From: Pseudomonadota bacterium
GTDB lineage: Bacteria; Desulfobacterota; Desulfobacteria; Desulfobacterales; RPRI01
Assembly: GCA_018830925.1 (NCBI GenBank)
Contig: JAHJRK010000541.1
Span: forward strand, 1-10,140
Direction: 5' to 3'
DNA: 10,140 nucleotides
This document shows, piece by piece, positions 1 to 7,233 of this stretch. The first letter of the stretch is position 1. Each line of letters starts with the position of its first letter. The notes beneath the pieces are model-generated. The model was not told the DNA's origin. It made no database searches and saw nothing but the letters and a program-made list of their open reading frames with translations. The position numbers and the translations under genes are program-made.

Positions 1-552
1 AAGGTTGAAAACAGGTATTCCGTTCCAGGTTTTACCGCAAAATTTATCCAGGAATCCACATTAAAGGCGATGGATATAACAGATTTTGCGGCAGGGAAGA
101 TCTTTGTAAAGCGCCCGGGTATGATGAGATGGGAATATGAAAGTCCCGAGAAACAGTTTGTCATCACGGACGGAGAGAGTCTCTGGATTTACAGGCCTGA
201 TATCAACCAGGTCATGACCGGGAAAGCCCCTGAATTTTTCGGGACAGGCAAAGGGGCAAGCTTTTTGTCGGATATCCGGATAATAAGGCGCAATTTTTCC
301 GTTTCGCTTAAAAAAAACAAGGATGAATATTTTGTGTTACAGCTTGTCCCGAAAGAGAAAAGGGCCGACCTTTCAGAGGTATTTCTTTCAATTTCAAAAA
401 GATCGTTTGAGATTTCGAGGATCGGCATTTATAATATATTCGGAGATGCAACAGTAATAGATCTTTTGGATTCGAAGTTTGTTAACAACCCCGATGCCAT
501 TTTTACATTTAAAATACCGGACGGGTCTGAAATTATAAGGATTGGTGAGTGA
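1..552 (+). CDS. lolA: LolA-family outer-membrane lipoprotein carrier, 5'-truncated by window edge
   Basis: The reading frame is open from base 1, so the gene starts before the window; 183 residues are visible, missing only the signal peptide and first mature residues compared with the roughly 200-residue family. The visible part has the LolA signature: an early F-x-Q strand (GFTAKFIQES), a G-x-I-x-V-x-RPG turn leading into MRWEYESP, then FVITDGESLWIYRPDINQV, followed by beta strands ending in FKIPDGSEIIRIGE. LolA proteins are periplasmic half-barrel chaperones that receive lipoproteins from LolCDE and carry them to the outer membrane. The ATG at base 70 lies inside the conserved fold and is not the true start. 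The stop overlaps the start region of nadA, suggesting a shared transcript. The family assignment is secure; the exact partner lipoproteins cannot be told. Confidence 0.88.
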   Translation, partial: KVENRYSVPGFTAKFIQESTLKAMDITDFAAGKIFVKRPGMMRWEYESPEKQFVITDGESLWIYRPDINQVMTGKAPEFFGTGKGASFLSDIRIIRRNFSVSLKKNKDEYFVLQLVPKEKRADLSEVFLSISKRSFEISRIGIYNIFGDATVIDLLDSKFVNNPDAIFTFKIPDGSEIIRIGE

Positions 553-1469
553 TGATGAATGTTGATCTTAAAAGTAAAGTAAGGGATTTGTTAAAAAAGA
601 GAAAAGCGATCATGCTGGCGCATAATTACCAGCGGCCAGAAATACAGGATACGGCGGATCTATGCGGTGATTCCCTTGAGCTCAGCATAAAGGCGGCGCA
701 GACCGATGCCGAAGTAATAGTCTTTTGCGGGGTTCATTTCATGGCGGAGACGGCTTCGATCATGTCTCCCGGCAAGACTGTTCTGCTTCCGCGTATGGAT
801 GCGGGATGCCCGATGGCCGACATGGTGACGCCTGAAGCTCTTTCAAAGAGGCTTAAGGAGATACCACCCATGCCTGTTGTGACATATGTGAATTCGACAG
901 CGGCGGTTAAGGCGCTTTCAACGATATGCTGCACATCGGCAAATGTCGTAAAGGTGGTAAACAGCCTCGATGCTGACGAGGTTCTGATGGTTCCCGATAA
1001 AAACCTGGCAAAATACGCCGCGTTACATACTAAAAAGAGAATACATTTCTGGGACGGCTACTGTATTGTTCACAATATGCTCACCGCCGAAGTTGCTCTT
1101 CTGGCAAAAGAAAAGCATCCCGGAGCCGTTTTCATGGCGCATCCCGAATGCCGCCCGGAAGTCCTTGAACTGGCCGATGTTGTTTTAAGCACATCCGGAA
1201 TGATAAGGCATGCCGGTGAGTCTGAAAGCCAGTCTTTTATCGTGGGAACGGAAACAGGGATACTCCATCAGTTGAAAAAGGCAAATCCTTCAAAAACATT
1301 CTATCCTGTTTCAAAAGATATGGAATGCAGGAACATGAAAAAGATAACCCTTGAAGATGTGGCACGAAGCCTTGAAAATATGGAAGGGGAGGTCAAAGTA
1401 CCAGAGGATATAAGAATTCCCGCAAAAGAGGCTGTCCGGAAGATGATAGATCTTTCAATCAGCAAATAG
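552..1469 (+). CDS. nadA: Quinolinate synthase NadA
   Basis: This enzyme condenses iminoaspartate with dihydroxyacetone phosphate to quinolinate in cytosolic de novo NAD synthesis. It is about 305 residues, the usual length of the short NadA form. The N-terminal AHNYQRPEIQD, the DSLELS segment and the FCGVHFMAETA motif are diagnostic. The three cysteines expected to bind the [4Fe-4S] cluster are present: about C86 in AGCPMAD, C171 in DGYCIVH and C259 in MECRNMKKIT, with spacing that fits the three-domain fold. The HPEC and STSGMI segments are also typical. Three start codons lie in a row (GTG 549, ATG 552, ATG 555); I chose 552 because it overlaps the lolA stop as TGATG and sits 11 bases after an AAGG, but 555 is equally possible. 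No nadB or nadC is visible beside it. Confidence 0.95.
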   Translation: MMNVDLKSKVRDLLKKRKAIMLAHNYQRPEIQDTADLCGDSLELSIKAAQTDAEVIVFCGVHFMAETASIMSPGKTVLLPRMDAGCPMADMVTPEALSKRLKEIPPMPVVTYVNSTAAVKALSTICCTSANVVKVVNSLDADEVLMVPDKNLAKYAALHTKKRIHFWDGYCIVHNMLTAEVALLAKEKHPGAVFMAHPECRPEVLELADVVLSTSGMIRHAGESESQSFIVGTETGILHQLKKANPSKTFYPVSKDMECRNMKKITLEDVARSLENMEGEVKVPEDIRIPAKEAVRKMIDLSISK

Positions 1470-1565
1470 CTAATAATGATAATCTCGTAAAAAGTAATAC
1501 GTATTTGCAGCAAAAAGCGAGAGGCTTAAATCGATCTCCGATATTCGAAGCGCGATATTCGGCTT
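1470..1565. other. Convergent intergenic region between nadA and the TPR gene
   Basis: This 96-base gap separates two convergent genes. It holds a 10-base perfect palindrome, AATACGTATT (1496-1505), and a direct repeat of CGATATTCG near 1538-1562. I see no convincing GC-rich hairpin followed by a T-tract in either direction, so how either transcript terminates is unclear. Confidence 0.4.
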
Positions 1566-2792
1566 TTATCTGCAGAATCCTCTTTCATCGAGGAAATTCT
1601 TTGAATTGCATAAACCCATCCTGCAGGCAATCTCCGCTTTTTCGCACAGACGCTCAAGCTCATTTAATTCCAAGCAGGCGCTTATCTGGCTGTTCGGTTT
1701 TTTTGACAAATTCGGATCTATCAGAAGTGCATTCTGCAGGTCTTCGAGGAAGTGCTGGTATTGCCACAGGTTTTTATTGGCCGCCGCACGGTTGAGAAAA
1801 GCGTCGACACGTTGGGGTTTTAAGCGGATGACCTCGTTGTAGTCTTTGATTGCCTGGTGATACTGACGCATCTCAAAATAAGCGACTCCGCGGTTGTTGT
1901 AAGCGTCGGCATACTTATTATCAAGCAGAAGGGCGTGGTTGAAATTATCAATCGCGGGCTGTCTGCGGCCAAGATTATAATTGGCGACTCCGCGGTTGTT
2001 GTATGAAACGGGGTTGTATTCGTCTATCCTGATGGATTCATTGAGATATTCTATTGCTTTTTCCGGGTCGTTGTATTTCCCTTTTTCCCACAATGCTATG
2101 GCTTTTTTATTCCATTCAACTGCCGGAAGCGCCTGGATAGCCTCGTCAATATCCTTTCTCAGTTTATTCTTTTTCGCCTGTTTGCCCGCGGCCGGCATCT
2201 TTGCAAGGTCTTTGTTCTGCTTTTCCAGTTTTTCTATTCTTTCCAGTAATTCCTTTTCACGTTTTTTAAGCTCGCTGTATTTATCTATGAGGATCCTGTC
2301 TTCCTGTATCTGTTTAACGCGATCATTCATAACGCTGTTGTCGACATCAACTTTTATTTCAAGGATTATTCCGAACCCTTCATCCGATGCGTAATTTTTC
2401 TGAGACAAAATATCCACATTAAGGATTCCGGATGCAAGGGCAATGCTCTGGTCCTTTGTCAGGGTAAAATCTTCCACCACCGTAAGGCTCTCAAGATAAG
2501 TGCCGGCCTTTTCCAGAACCTCAGTTTTTCCCTTGGCTACTGCCGCCACCTTTGCGTCATCGGGTGACTGGCTTCCCGCAAAAGGCTGGTTGACGACATA
2601 AGTAAATGTTTTTTTATCCTTTGCGGGAGAGAGGATCTTCCCCGGCTCTTTCCGGGTTTTTGTGCCGGCAGGGTTTTCTTTTTTGGCTTTCGGCGCCTTG
2701 GTTTCACTTTTTGCAGGTTCTGCGGCAAGGACGTTAAAAGCAAAAATCAATAAGATCATAAATACGGATAACAATTGAAAACGGGCTTTCAT
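1566..2792 (-). CDS. Secreted TPR-repeat protein with LPP20/FlgT-like domain and Cys-rich tail
   Basis: A 408-residue exported protein of unknown role. Residues 1-24 form a signal peptide (MKARFQ, hydrophobic core, VLAA cleavage region) without a lipobox Cys. A Lys/Pro/Ala-rich linker runs to about residue 60. Residues 75-155 resemble the LPP20/FlgT N-terminal fold (DAKVAAVAKGKTEVLEKAG, TYLESLTVVEDFTLTKDQ, ALASGILNVDIL, a strand ending in VDVDNSV). A charged coiled coil follows at 158-198, then four tandem TPRs at about 225-362, with the consensus NNRG-x-A-x-x and YNEVIRLKP-type ends. The last 36 residues contain five cysteines. The start is the ATG at 2792, since AAGGAG ends 10 bases upstream; a TTG at 2801 sits almost on that site. 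It follows the GNAT gene by about 30 bases, so an SBP1-GNAT-TPR operon is likely. It probably scaffolds proteins in the periplasm; that is inference. Confidence 0.8.
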   Translation of the reverse strand: MKARFQLLSVFMILLIFAFNVLAAEPAKSETKAPKAKKENPAGTKTRKEPGKILSPAKDKKTFTYVVNQPFAGSQSPDDAKVAAVAKGKTEVLEKAGTYLESLTVVEDFTLTKDQSIALASGILNVDILSQKNYASDEGFGIILEIKVDVDNSVMNDRVKQIQEDRILIDKYSELKKREKELLERIEKLEKQNKDLAKMPAAGKQAKKNKLRKDIDEAIQALPAVEWNKKAIALWEKGKYNDPEKAIEYLNESIRIDEYNPVSYNNRGVANYNLGRRQPAIDNFNHALLLDNKYADAYNNRGVAYFEMRQYHQAIKDYNEVIRLKPQRVDAFLNRAAANKNLWQYQHFLEDLQNALLIDPNLSKKPNSQISACLELNELERLCEKAEIACRMGLCNSKNFLDERGFCR

Positions 2793-2802
2793 TTGACCCA
2801 AT

Positions 2803-2808
2803 CTCCTT
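2803..2808 (-). promoter_or_regulatory. Ribosome binding site that fixes the TPR gene start
   Basis: AAGGAG on the - strand lies 10 bases before the ATG at 2792 and only one base before the in-frame TTG at 2801. The TTG is therefore unusable with this site, and the protein starts MKARF. Confidence 0.7.
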
Positions 2809-2822
2809 CTTTATTTTACCAT

Positions 2823-3638
2823 CTATCCTGTGCAAGGCTGCCTTACAAAACCGATCTCGAGAATTTTCAAGGTATCTTCAAATGCAATATTAGGACACGC
2901 GTCATAATCGTTCACGGACTTTCCGCTGAGCTGCACGGCACACCAGCCTTCCTCAAACAGCTCTTTCTGTCTTTTAAAATCCGTAAGTGATATCTGCAAT
3001 TCCGGGGTGGAAGAAAACCGGTCGGGATTCTTCAGATTCATATGAACGATATAGCGCAGCTTTCCGCCGTATTTCTTTTTAAGTTTCATGACGGCAAATC
3101 CGGTGTCGAGTAAAATCCTTATATTCCAGAAATTGTAAGGAGAGACCGTCGCGCAAAGATGCTCGTAAGGTTCGATCTTTCTTAAAATGGATATTGCATG
3201 CCGGTTCATTACCAATGCCAGCGAATTGCCAAGGAAGTCTGGATGCACGCATACCATCTGGAAATTGGCTACCTTGCATAATGAATTTTCCGGCAGACCC
3301 AGATCTATTCCGAGGTTCCATTCAGGATCATCAATATCCGGGAAATAGACATTTCTGAAGGCAATGAGGCGGCCGCCGGACACTACGCCGAGAATAAATC
3401 CCTTTTTCCCGATATGCTCTTTCATGAAACTTTCCGAAAAGGGTTGAAGCATTTCACCTCGGGGGAGCCCTTCGATAATCACCTGCTGCAATTTGATTAT
3501 TTCAGAAAGGAAGCCTGCATCGAGAATTCTGATTTCATACGGAACTTCGCATAAGACTGAATCATTGCCCTTCCGGACCGCAACACCGGTTCCGGTAACA
3601 TCTTTCATCTGCAAATTTATATTTCCAATAAAGGGCAT
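2823..3638 (-). CDS. GNAT-family N-acetyltransferase
   Basis: A cytosolic protein of about 271 residues that I assign to the GNAT acyl-CoA-dependent acetyltransferases. With the start used here, a first strand is followed by FILGVVSGGRLIAFRNVYF (beta2-beta3), then a motif A-like segment FQMVCVHPDFLGNSLALVMN (about residues 126-145), the region that binds the CoA pyrophosphate, although the usual R/Q-x-x-G-x-G/A is here represented by LGNSLA. ATVSPYNFWNIRILLDTGF (163-181) matches the beta5/motif B end, where an Asn packs near CoA. A C-terminal extension with KKYGGKLR and SLTDF is not part of the core fold. The ATG at 3638 is chosen; it has only a weak purine-rich site, and a TTG at 3674, six bases after the SBP1 stop, could act by translational coupling. 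The substrate is unknown. It sits directly after SBP1, and a fragment of a related gene sits after SBP2. Confidence 0.78.
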   Translation of the reverse strand: MPFIGNINLQMKDVTGTGVAVRKGNDSVLCEVPYEIRILDAGFLSEIIKLQQVIIEGLPRGEMLQPFSESFMKEHIGKKGFILGVVSGGRLIAFRNVYFPDIDDPEWNLGIDLGLPENSLCKVANFQMVCVHPDFLGNSLALVMNRHAISILRKIEPYEHLCATVSPYNFWNIRILLDTGFAVMKLKKKYGGKLRYIVHMNLKNPDRFSSTPELQISLTDFKRQKELFEEGWCAVQLSGKSVNDYDACPNIAFEDTLKILEIGFVRQPCTG

Positions 3639-3679
3639 ATTCTGCTTTCTTCTGTCTTGACGAACTGTTTGCAATAAAT

Positions 3680-4852
3680 CTATCTGGCCGCCGCAATATT
3701 TTCAAATGCTTCATCTGAAAAGCCCAGCACATCAATCGTAGGATCATATCCGATAATTTGCGCTGTCTTTAAATTGATTGCGATACGGGGCGGGTCTTCA
3801 AAAAGCTGTTGAAGATCACGGGGCTTTGCGCCGTTGAATATTTTCGCGATAGTTTCGGCATGAAAGCGTGCAACATATTTGAATCCGGCTCTTGCTATGC
3901 TGAGCAGAGCGCCATGCTTTACTTCATCTGTTCCGCGCTGCGAAAAGGTCGGTATTTTATTGAACAAAAAAGGGCCCATAAGTTGAGGCATATACGGGAG
4001 CGTAACACCCCTGTGAATCGTGATGTAAACCGCGTCGGCCTTTTGTGAAAGTTCTTCGTGGCATTTCATAACCGCGTTCCTTATCTCTTCCGGCGTAATA
4101 ACTCCCGAAAAAGGGGCATGGCATGTTATGACATTAAACCCGAGTTCATTTGCAATTTTTTCTATATCGTCGATTGCCGCGTAACTTCTCCCTTCAACCG
4201 TGTCCTGTTCAAGGACAACCCCCAGATTTTTAAAATGAAATATATCATAAAAAATCCGTATCTGTCTTTCATAGCGTGTCGGATCGGCACGGGCATTCAA
4301 GTGATCGTAGCCCGAATCATCGATGCTTTTTGATATGCCGGACGCAATCGGATTGCTTGTCGACATAACAATGGTTGGAACAGAGTGTTCGTTGTTGGCA
4401 AGGTCCTGCCCTGCCAATGTTCCCATCGCTAGCATAAGATCGATATCTTTTTTTCTGTTAAGCCGTTTGATAACGGCTTTTTTGTTTGCCGGACGCAGCA
4501 TCTCTTTATCCCAGTTATTAGACCAGTATGCATCCGGAACAAATTCGAGGTAGTTGCTTTTTACATTCAGTGAAATCCATGTCCACAAAATTTTTGTATC
4601 GGTTGCATCAGCCGGGGGAGGAAAATCGATCTTTTTTGTCCACCCGAGGTCTGATAAGGCTGTTACAAGGGCACGCAGATTATCCGGATAATTTTCATAG
4701 GGGCCGCCTTCAAGGTAACCGATCCGCCATTTTTTGCCTTTATTTGTTTTTGGTGTAACGGGAAAGTTCTTTTTTTCCGCCGCATATACATTCGAAAAAA
4801 AGAAACCAGTCAAAAAAACAAGCATGATTAAAGATTTAAAGACTCTGTTCAT
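3680..4852 (-). CDS. Periplasmic ABC-type substrate-binding protein, ABC_sub_bind family (SBP1)
   Basis: A 390-residue exported solute-binding protein. The signal peptide is residues 1-24 (MNRVFK, hydrophobic core, cleavage after SNVYA). The mature part begins with a KKWRIGYLEGGPYENYPDN strand and shows the two-lobed binding fold: DIDLMLAMGT and PTIVMSTSNPIAS in lobe one, NLGVVLEQD, AVYITIHRG and PTFSQRGTDEVKHGALLS further on, and RIAINLKTAQIIGYDP at the C terminus, matching the closing NLKTAKALG segment of Pfam ABC_sub_bind (PF04392). Family members bind varied small ligands, tryptophan-like in one characterised group; the ligand here cannot be read. GGGAGAGGAAA precedes the ATG. No permease or ATPase gene lies in the window. 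It is closely related to SBP2 at 8357-9523 throughout, including the signal peptide. Confidence 0.87.
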   Translation of the reverse strand: MNRVFKSLIMLVFLTGFFFSNVYAAEKKNFPVTPKTNKGKKWRIGYLEGGPYENYPDNLRALVTALSDLGWTKKIDFPPPADATDTKILWTWISLNVKSNYLEFVPDAYWSNNWDKEMLRPANKKAVIKRLNRKKDIDLMLAMGTLAGQDLANNEHSVPTIVMSTSNPIASGISKSIDDSGYDHLNARADPTRYERQIRIFYDIFHFKNLGVVLEQDTVEGRSYAAIDDIEKIANELGFNVITCHAPFSGVITPEEIRNAVMKCHEELSQKADAVYITIHRGVTLPYMPQLMGPFLFNKIPTFSQRGTDEVKHGALLSIARAGFKYVARFHAETIAKIFNGAKPRDLQQLFEDPPRIAINLKTAQIIGYDPTIDVLGFSDEAFENIAAAR

Positions 4853-4900
4853 TTTCCTCTCCCGATACCGGATGAATCATAATCGTTTTCTGCCAGTTGG

Positions 4901-4929
4901 ATTCTTATCATTTTTATTGATAAAATCAA
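4901..4929 (-). promoter_or_regulatory. Candidate sigma-70-type promoter for SBP1
   Basis: On the - strand TTGATT (4929-4924) is followed after 17 bases by AAGAAT (4906-4901), about 48 bases before the SBP1 start. The -10 matches the consensus poorly (4 of 6). Support comes from a near-identical block at the same relative position before SBP2. Confidence 0.35.
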
Positions 4930-4943
4930 ACAGAATTTCTCAT
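4905..4943 (-). repeat. Upstream element shared with SBP2 (copy 1)
   Basis: These bases match 9594-9631 with one gap and few mismatches. The core AATCAAACAGAAT and the following TCTCAT are identical, with one differing base between them, while the sequence on either side does not align. It lies 53-91 bases before SBP1. It could be a shared promoter, operator, or the remaining conserved edge of a duplication. Confidence 0.55.
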
Positions 4944-4983
4944 TGGTTTTTAGTAAGTAAGAGATTATTTCCTGCTTTTTATG

Positions 4984-5064
4984 CCCCTCAAGGGGGCACT
5001 GAAAAGAGTACCCCTCAAGGGGGTACTGAAAAGAGTACCCCTCAAGGGGGCACTGAAAAGAGTC
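4984..5064. repeat. Three tandem 27-bp repeats with internal hairpins
   Basis: Units lie at 4984-5010, 5011-5037 and 5038-5064. Each begins CCCCTCAAGGGGG and ends ACTGAAAAGAGT plus one base; they differ only at unit position 14 (C, T, C) and the last base. Each unit can pair CCCC with GGGG around a four- to five-base loop. The array lies between the MFS gene end and the SBP1 promoter region. Because 27 is a multiple of three it keeps one + strand frame open (PQGGTEKST repeated), but that frame is not a convincing gene. Confidence 0.85.
5007..5027 (-). terminator. Strongest repeat hairpin, possible terminator of the sensor-MFS transcript
   Basis: AGTACCCC (5007-5014) and GGGGTACT (5020-5027) form an 8-bp perfect stem with a 5-base loop. 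On the - strand each repeat stem is followed by TACTCTTTT or similar, a weak T-rich run. It lies about 100 bases after the MFS stop and before the SBP1 promoter candidate. The T-run is interrupted, so intrinsic termination is only a possibility. Confidence 0.35.
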
Positions 5065-5124
5065 CCGTTTATCTGGGTTAGGATGTTATCGAATCAGGAA
5101 TGTAACCTTACCGTGTTTTATATA

Positions 5125-7233
5125 TCAGGTCTTTAAGTTAGCGGTTGTTGCCACAGCTTCTTCACGGTAAATAACCTGGAAGATAATGCTCGACAGAACA
5201 GTAAATATACCGATCAGTGCCAGAGTTTTCGAATATCCGAATGTTGTGGACATAACCCCGAGAAGAATGGGAGCAATGACATTACCCAACCGCTCTATCT
5301 GCCTGTAAACACCGAGCCCTGGACCAACGCCGATTTCTTTAACAGCATTCAGATGAGAAGCCATTTTTGCCTGGTTTGAGACGGAAATAGTGTGCGACAG
5401 ACCCAGCATTATGATTCCGATAGCTACCATCCACGTGTTTGTGAAAAAGAAAAAAGGTATAAGTGACAGGCCGGACAGCACTCCGCCCCAGAATATAAAA
5501 GGTTTTGTCGTAAAATGCCTGTCAGACCATTTAGAGACTGTCTGGCTGAAAAGGATCATCATGAGACTGTATCCCATGATATAACGGCCAATATCAGACT
5601 GGCTTGAGCCGAGGCTTTTCAGAAACAGGGGTGCAAGGTAGTAAACAAAACCTATCAGACAAATTTTATTGGGAATAGCTTGGCAGAGTGTAAGAGCGGC
5701 AAAGTTCCGGTTTGAGAGAAGCTTAATAAAATCCCCTGGTAAGGGCAAAAGGGAGATAAATTGCTGAAAAATTTTACCTGCTCCGGACTTTTTCCCTGTT
5801 TGAAAACCGGAGCCGGGTTGTTCGGTAATAAAGAAGTAAATAAATAAGACTGAGATAACTGTAATTGCCGCTCCTGAATAGAACAGAATCCGAAACCCGA
5901 TCCGATCAGCCACCATGCCTCCTATGGCCGCCCCGCAAAGAGTTCCCCCGTAAAAGGCCGAAAGAAAAATTGCCATTCCTTCAGCACGGTTGGAGATGGA
6001 GGTGGTCGAAACGATATAACCCTGTGCCGTGATAAATACGATACCAAAGCCGGTTCCGGCAATGGAACGGTAAATGATTAGGGTCAGGATATCGTTTGCC
6101 GTGCCGGTTAAAACGAGTCCTGTCGCGGTGATCGTGGCTCCTATGGCAAAGGCTTTCCTGTAACCGAGAGTATCTGCCAGGGCTCCTCCGACAGGAAAGC
6201 TGAGAGCAGTAAACAGCATGAAAGCCGAGATGGGAAGACCGATGATCACTTCTCTGCTGAGGTTCCACAGGGGACGATAGATCTCCCCGGCATAGAGGGG
6301 CAGAAAAGATATGCTAAGTGCTTCGGCAAAAACAAACAAAAATACAGCCGGACGGATCAATACCGGTGAACCGATAACGACAGGACGGGTTTGGTCTTTG
6401 CTTTCGGCAGTGAAGCGGCTGATTATGGATTGTATTCCTCTGACTGGCTCATAGGTTGCGGGGTCCTGCGATTTATTATATTTCAGCACTCTGGTGAATG
6501 AAAGGAAAAGATCGTTGAATCTCATCCATTCCACTCTGAAACGGTATCTGTGCCGGTCAAACTGATCAAGGGCATGATCAAGGAAATCGATGTTGGTTCT
6601 CCTGATGGAAAGTCCTGTCTGCTCAGGGTTTTTGGCCAGGCTGATATCGGCGGCGGCCCTTTTGAGAGGAAGTTCTATCGTGAAGGCAATAATGAAAAAG
6701 AGAAAATCGATTGTGGCAAGAATGGAGATTAATATTATTGTGCCTGTGTCCAGAATTATTGATCTCACCTGCTTTGCTATTTGCTCTTGATCAATACCGG
6801 TTACGAGTTTTCCCTCGATTTTGCCGTCGGTTGTCTCAAGCGGAAAACTGAGGCTAAACCGGCTGCTGTTCCTGCCTGCCTTAACGGCATCTTCGCCATC
6901 AATGAATCTTTCCCGGTCAGAGTAATACAGGCAATTCTCCGAATTATCGTAAATGGCAAGAAACGACAAATTCGGGGCATCTGCAAGGATTTCATTAAAA
7001 AGCGGTTCCAATCCGACGAGCTGATTTATCGGAATCCCCTTTTCCAAAATGTTCGTCAGATTATTCCTGATGCTGATTCCAGCCGCATAAAGATTGGATC
7101 TGACTATATCAACATAACTTTTCTCAAAGGAACGCACATCAATATATAAATAGGTAAGCTGTGAGATAACCATAATGCTGAGAACAATGAGCAGGATTTT
7201 TTTGTTCAGGCTGATTCGCTGCTTATTTCTCAT
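5125..7233 (-). CDS. Sensor-domain–MFS transporter fusion protein
   Basis: A 702-residue inner-membrane protein, far longer than the usual 400-residue MFS carrier. TM1 is about residues 12-32; 33-158 form an extracytoplasmic domain (SFEKSY, then FLAIYDNSENCLYYSD, then GKLVTGID), Cache-like in layout; TM2 is 161-187. A HAMP-like linker follows (ELPLKRAAADISL and on). Residues about 290-690 are a full MFS transporter: motif A GGALADTLGYRK (349-360), motif B-like YRSIAGTGFGIVF (388-400), motif C-like GGTLCGAAIGGM (429-440, with Ala replacing the usual Pro), a cytoplasmic loop at 472-500, and a second-half motif A-like SKWSDRHF (567-574). The N-terminal module is related to that of the gene just upstream, which it overlaps by 11 bases. 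GGGAG seven bases before the ATG supports the start. The substrate is unknown; the motif set leans towards an efflux carrier, which is inference. Confidence 0.85.
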   Translation of the reverse strand: MRNKQRISLNKKILLIVLSIMVISQLTYLYIDVRSFEKSYVDIVRSNLYAAGISIRNNLTNILEKGIPINQLVGLEPLFNEILADAPNLSFLAIYDNSENCLYYSDRERFIDGEDAVKAGRNSSRFSLSFPLETTDGKIEGKLVTGIDQEQIAKQVRSIILDTGTIILISILATIDFLFFIIAFTIELPLKRAAADISLAKNPEQTGLSIRRTNIDFLDHALDQFDRHRYRFRVEWMRFNDLFLSFTRVLKYNKSQDPATYEPVRGIQSIISRFTAESKDQTRPVVIGSPVLIRPAVFLFVFAEALSISFLPLYAGEIYRPLWNLSREVIIGLPISAFMLFTALSFPVGGALADTLGYRKAFAIGATITATGLVLTGTANDILTLIIYRSIAGTGFGIVFITAQGYIVSTTSISNRAEGMAIFLSAFYGGTLCGAAIGGMVADRIGFRILFYSGAAITVISVLFIYFFITEQPGSGFQTGKKSGAGKIFQQFISLLPLPGDFIKLLSNRNFAALTLCQAIPNKICLIGFVYYLAPLFLKSLGSSQSDIGRYIMGYSLMMILFSQTVSKWSDRHFTTKPFIFWGGVLSGLSLIPFFFFTNTWMVAIGIIMLGLSHTISVSNQAKMASHLNAVKEIGVGPGLGVYRQIERLGNVIAPILLGVMSTTFGYSKTLALIGIFTVLSSIIFQVIYREEAVATTANLKT

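Noticed and set aside
1538..1562. Direct repeat of CGATATTCG as a terminator or binding site
   Set aside because: The copies are in the same orientation and only a 4-bp stem can form; there is no T-run. Too short to support a function.
1505..1842. Two overlapping + strand frames antisense to the TPR gene end
   Set aside because: They are shadows of the TPR coding sequence, with no recognisable domain or ribosome binding site.
4984..5064. A CRISPR array
   Set aside because: The 27-bp units abut directly with no unique spacers, and no cas genes are nearby.
4734..5081. A + strand frame of 115 codons containing PQGGTEKST three times
   Set aside because: It runs antisense across the start of SBP1 and its promoter region, has no ribosome binding site, and its repeats arise only because the DNA repeat unit is 27 bases. 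The hairpin repeats explain the pattern better.
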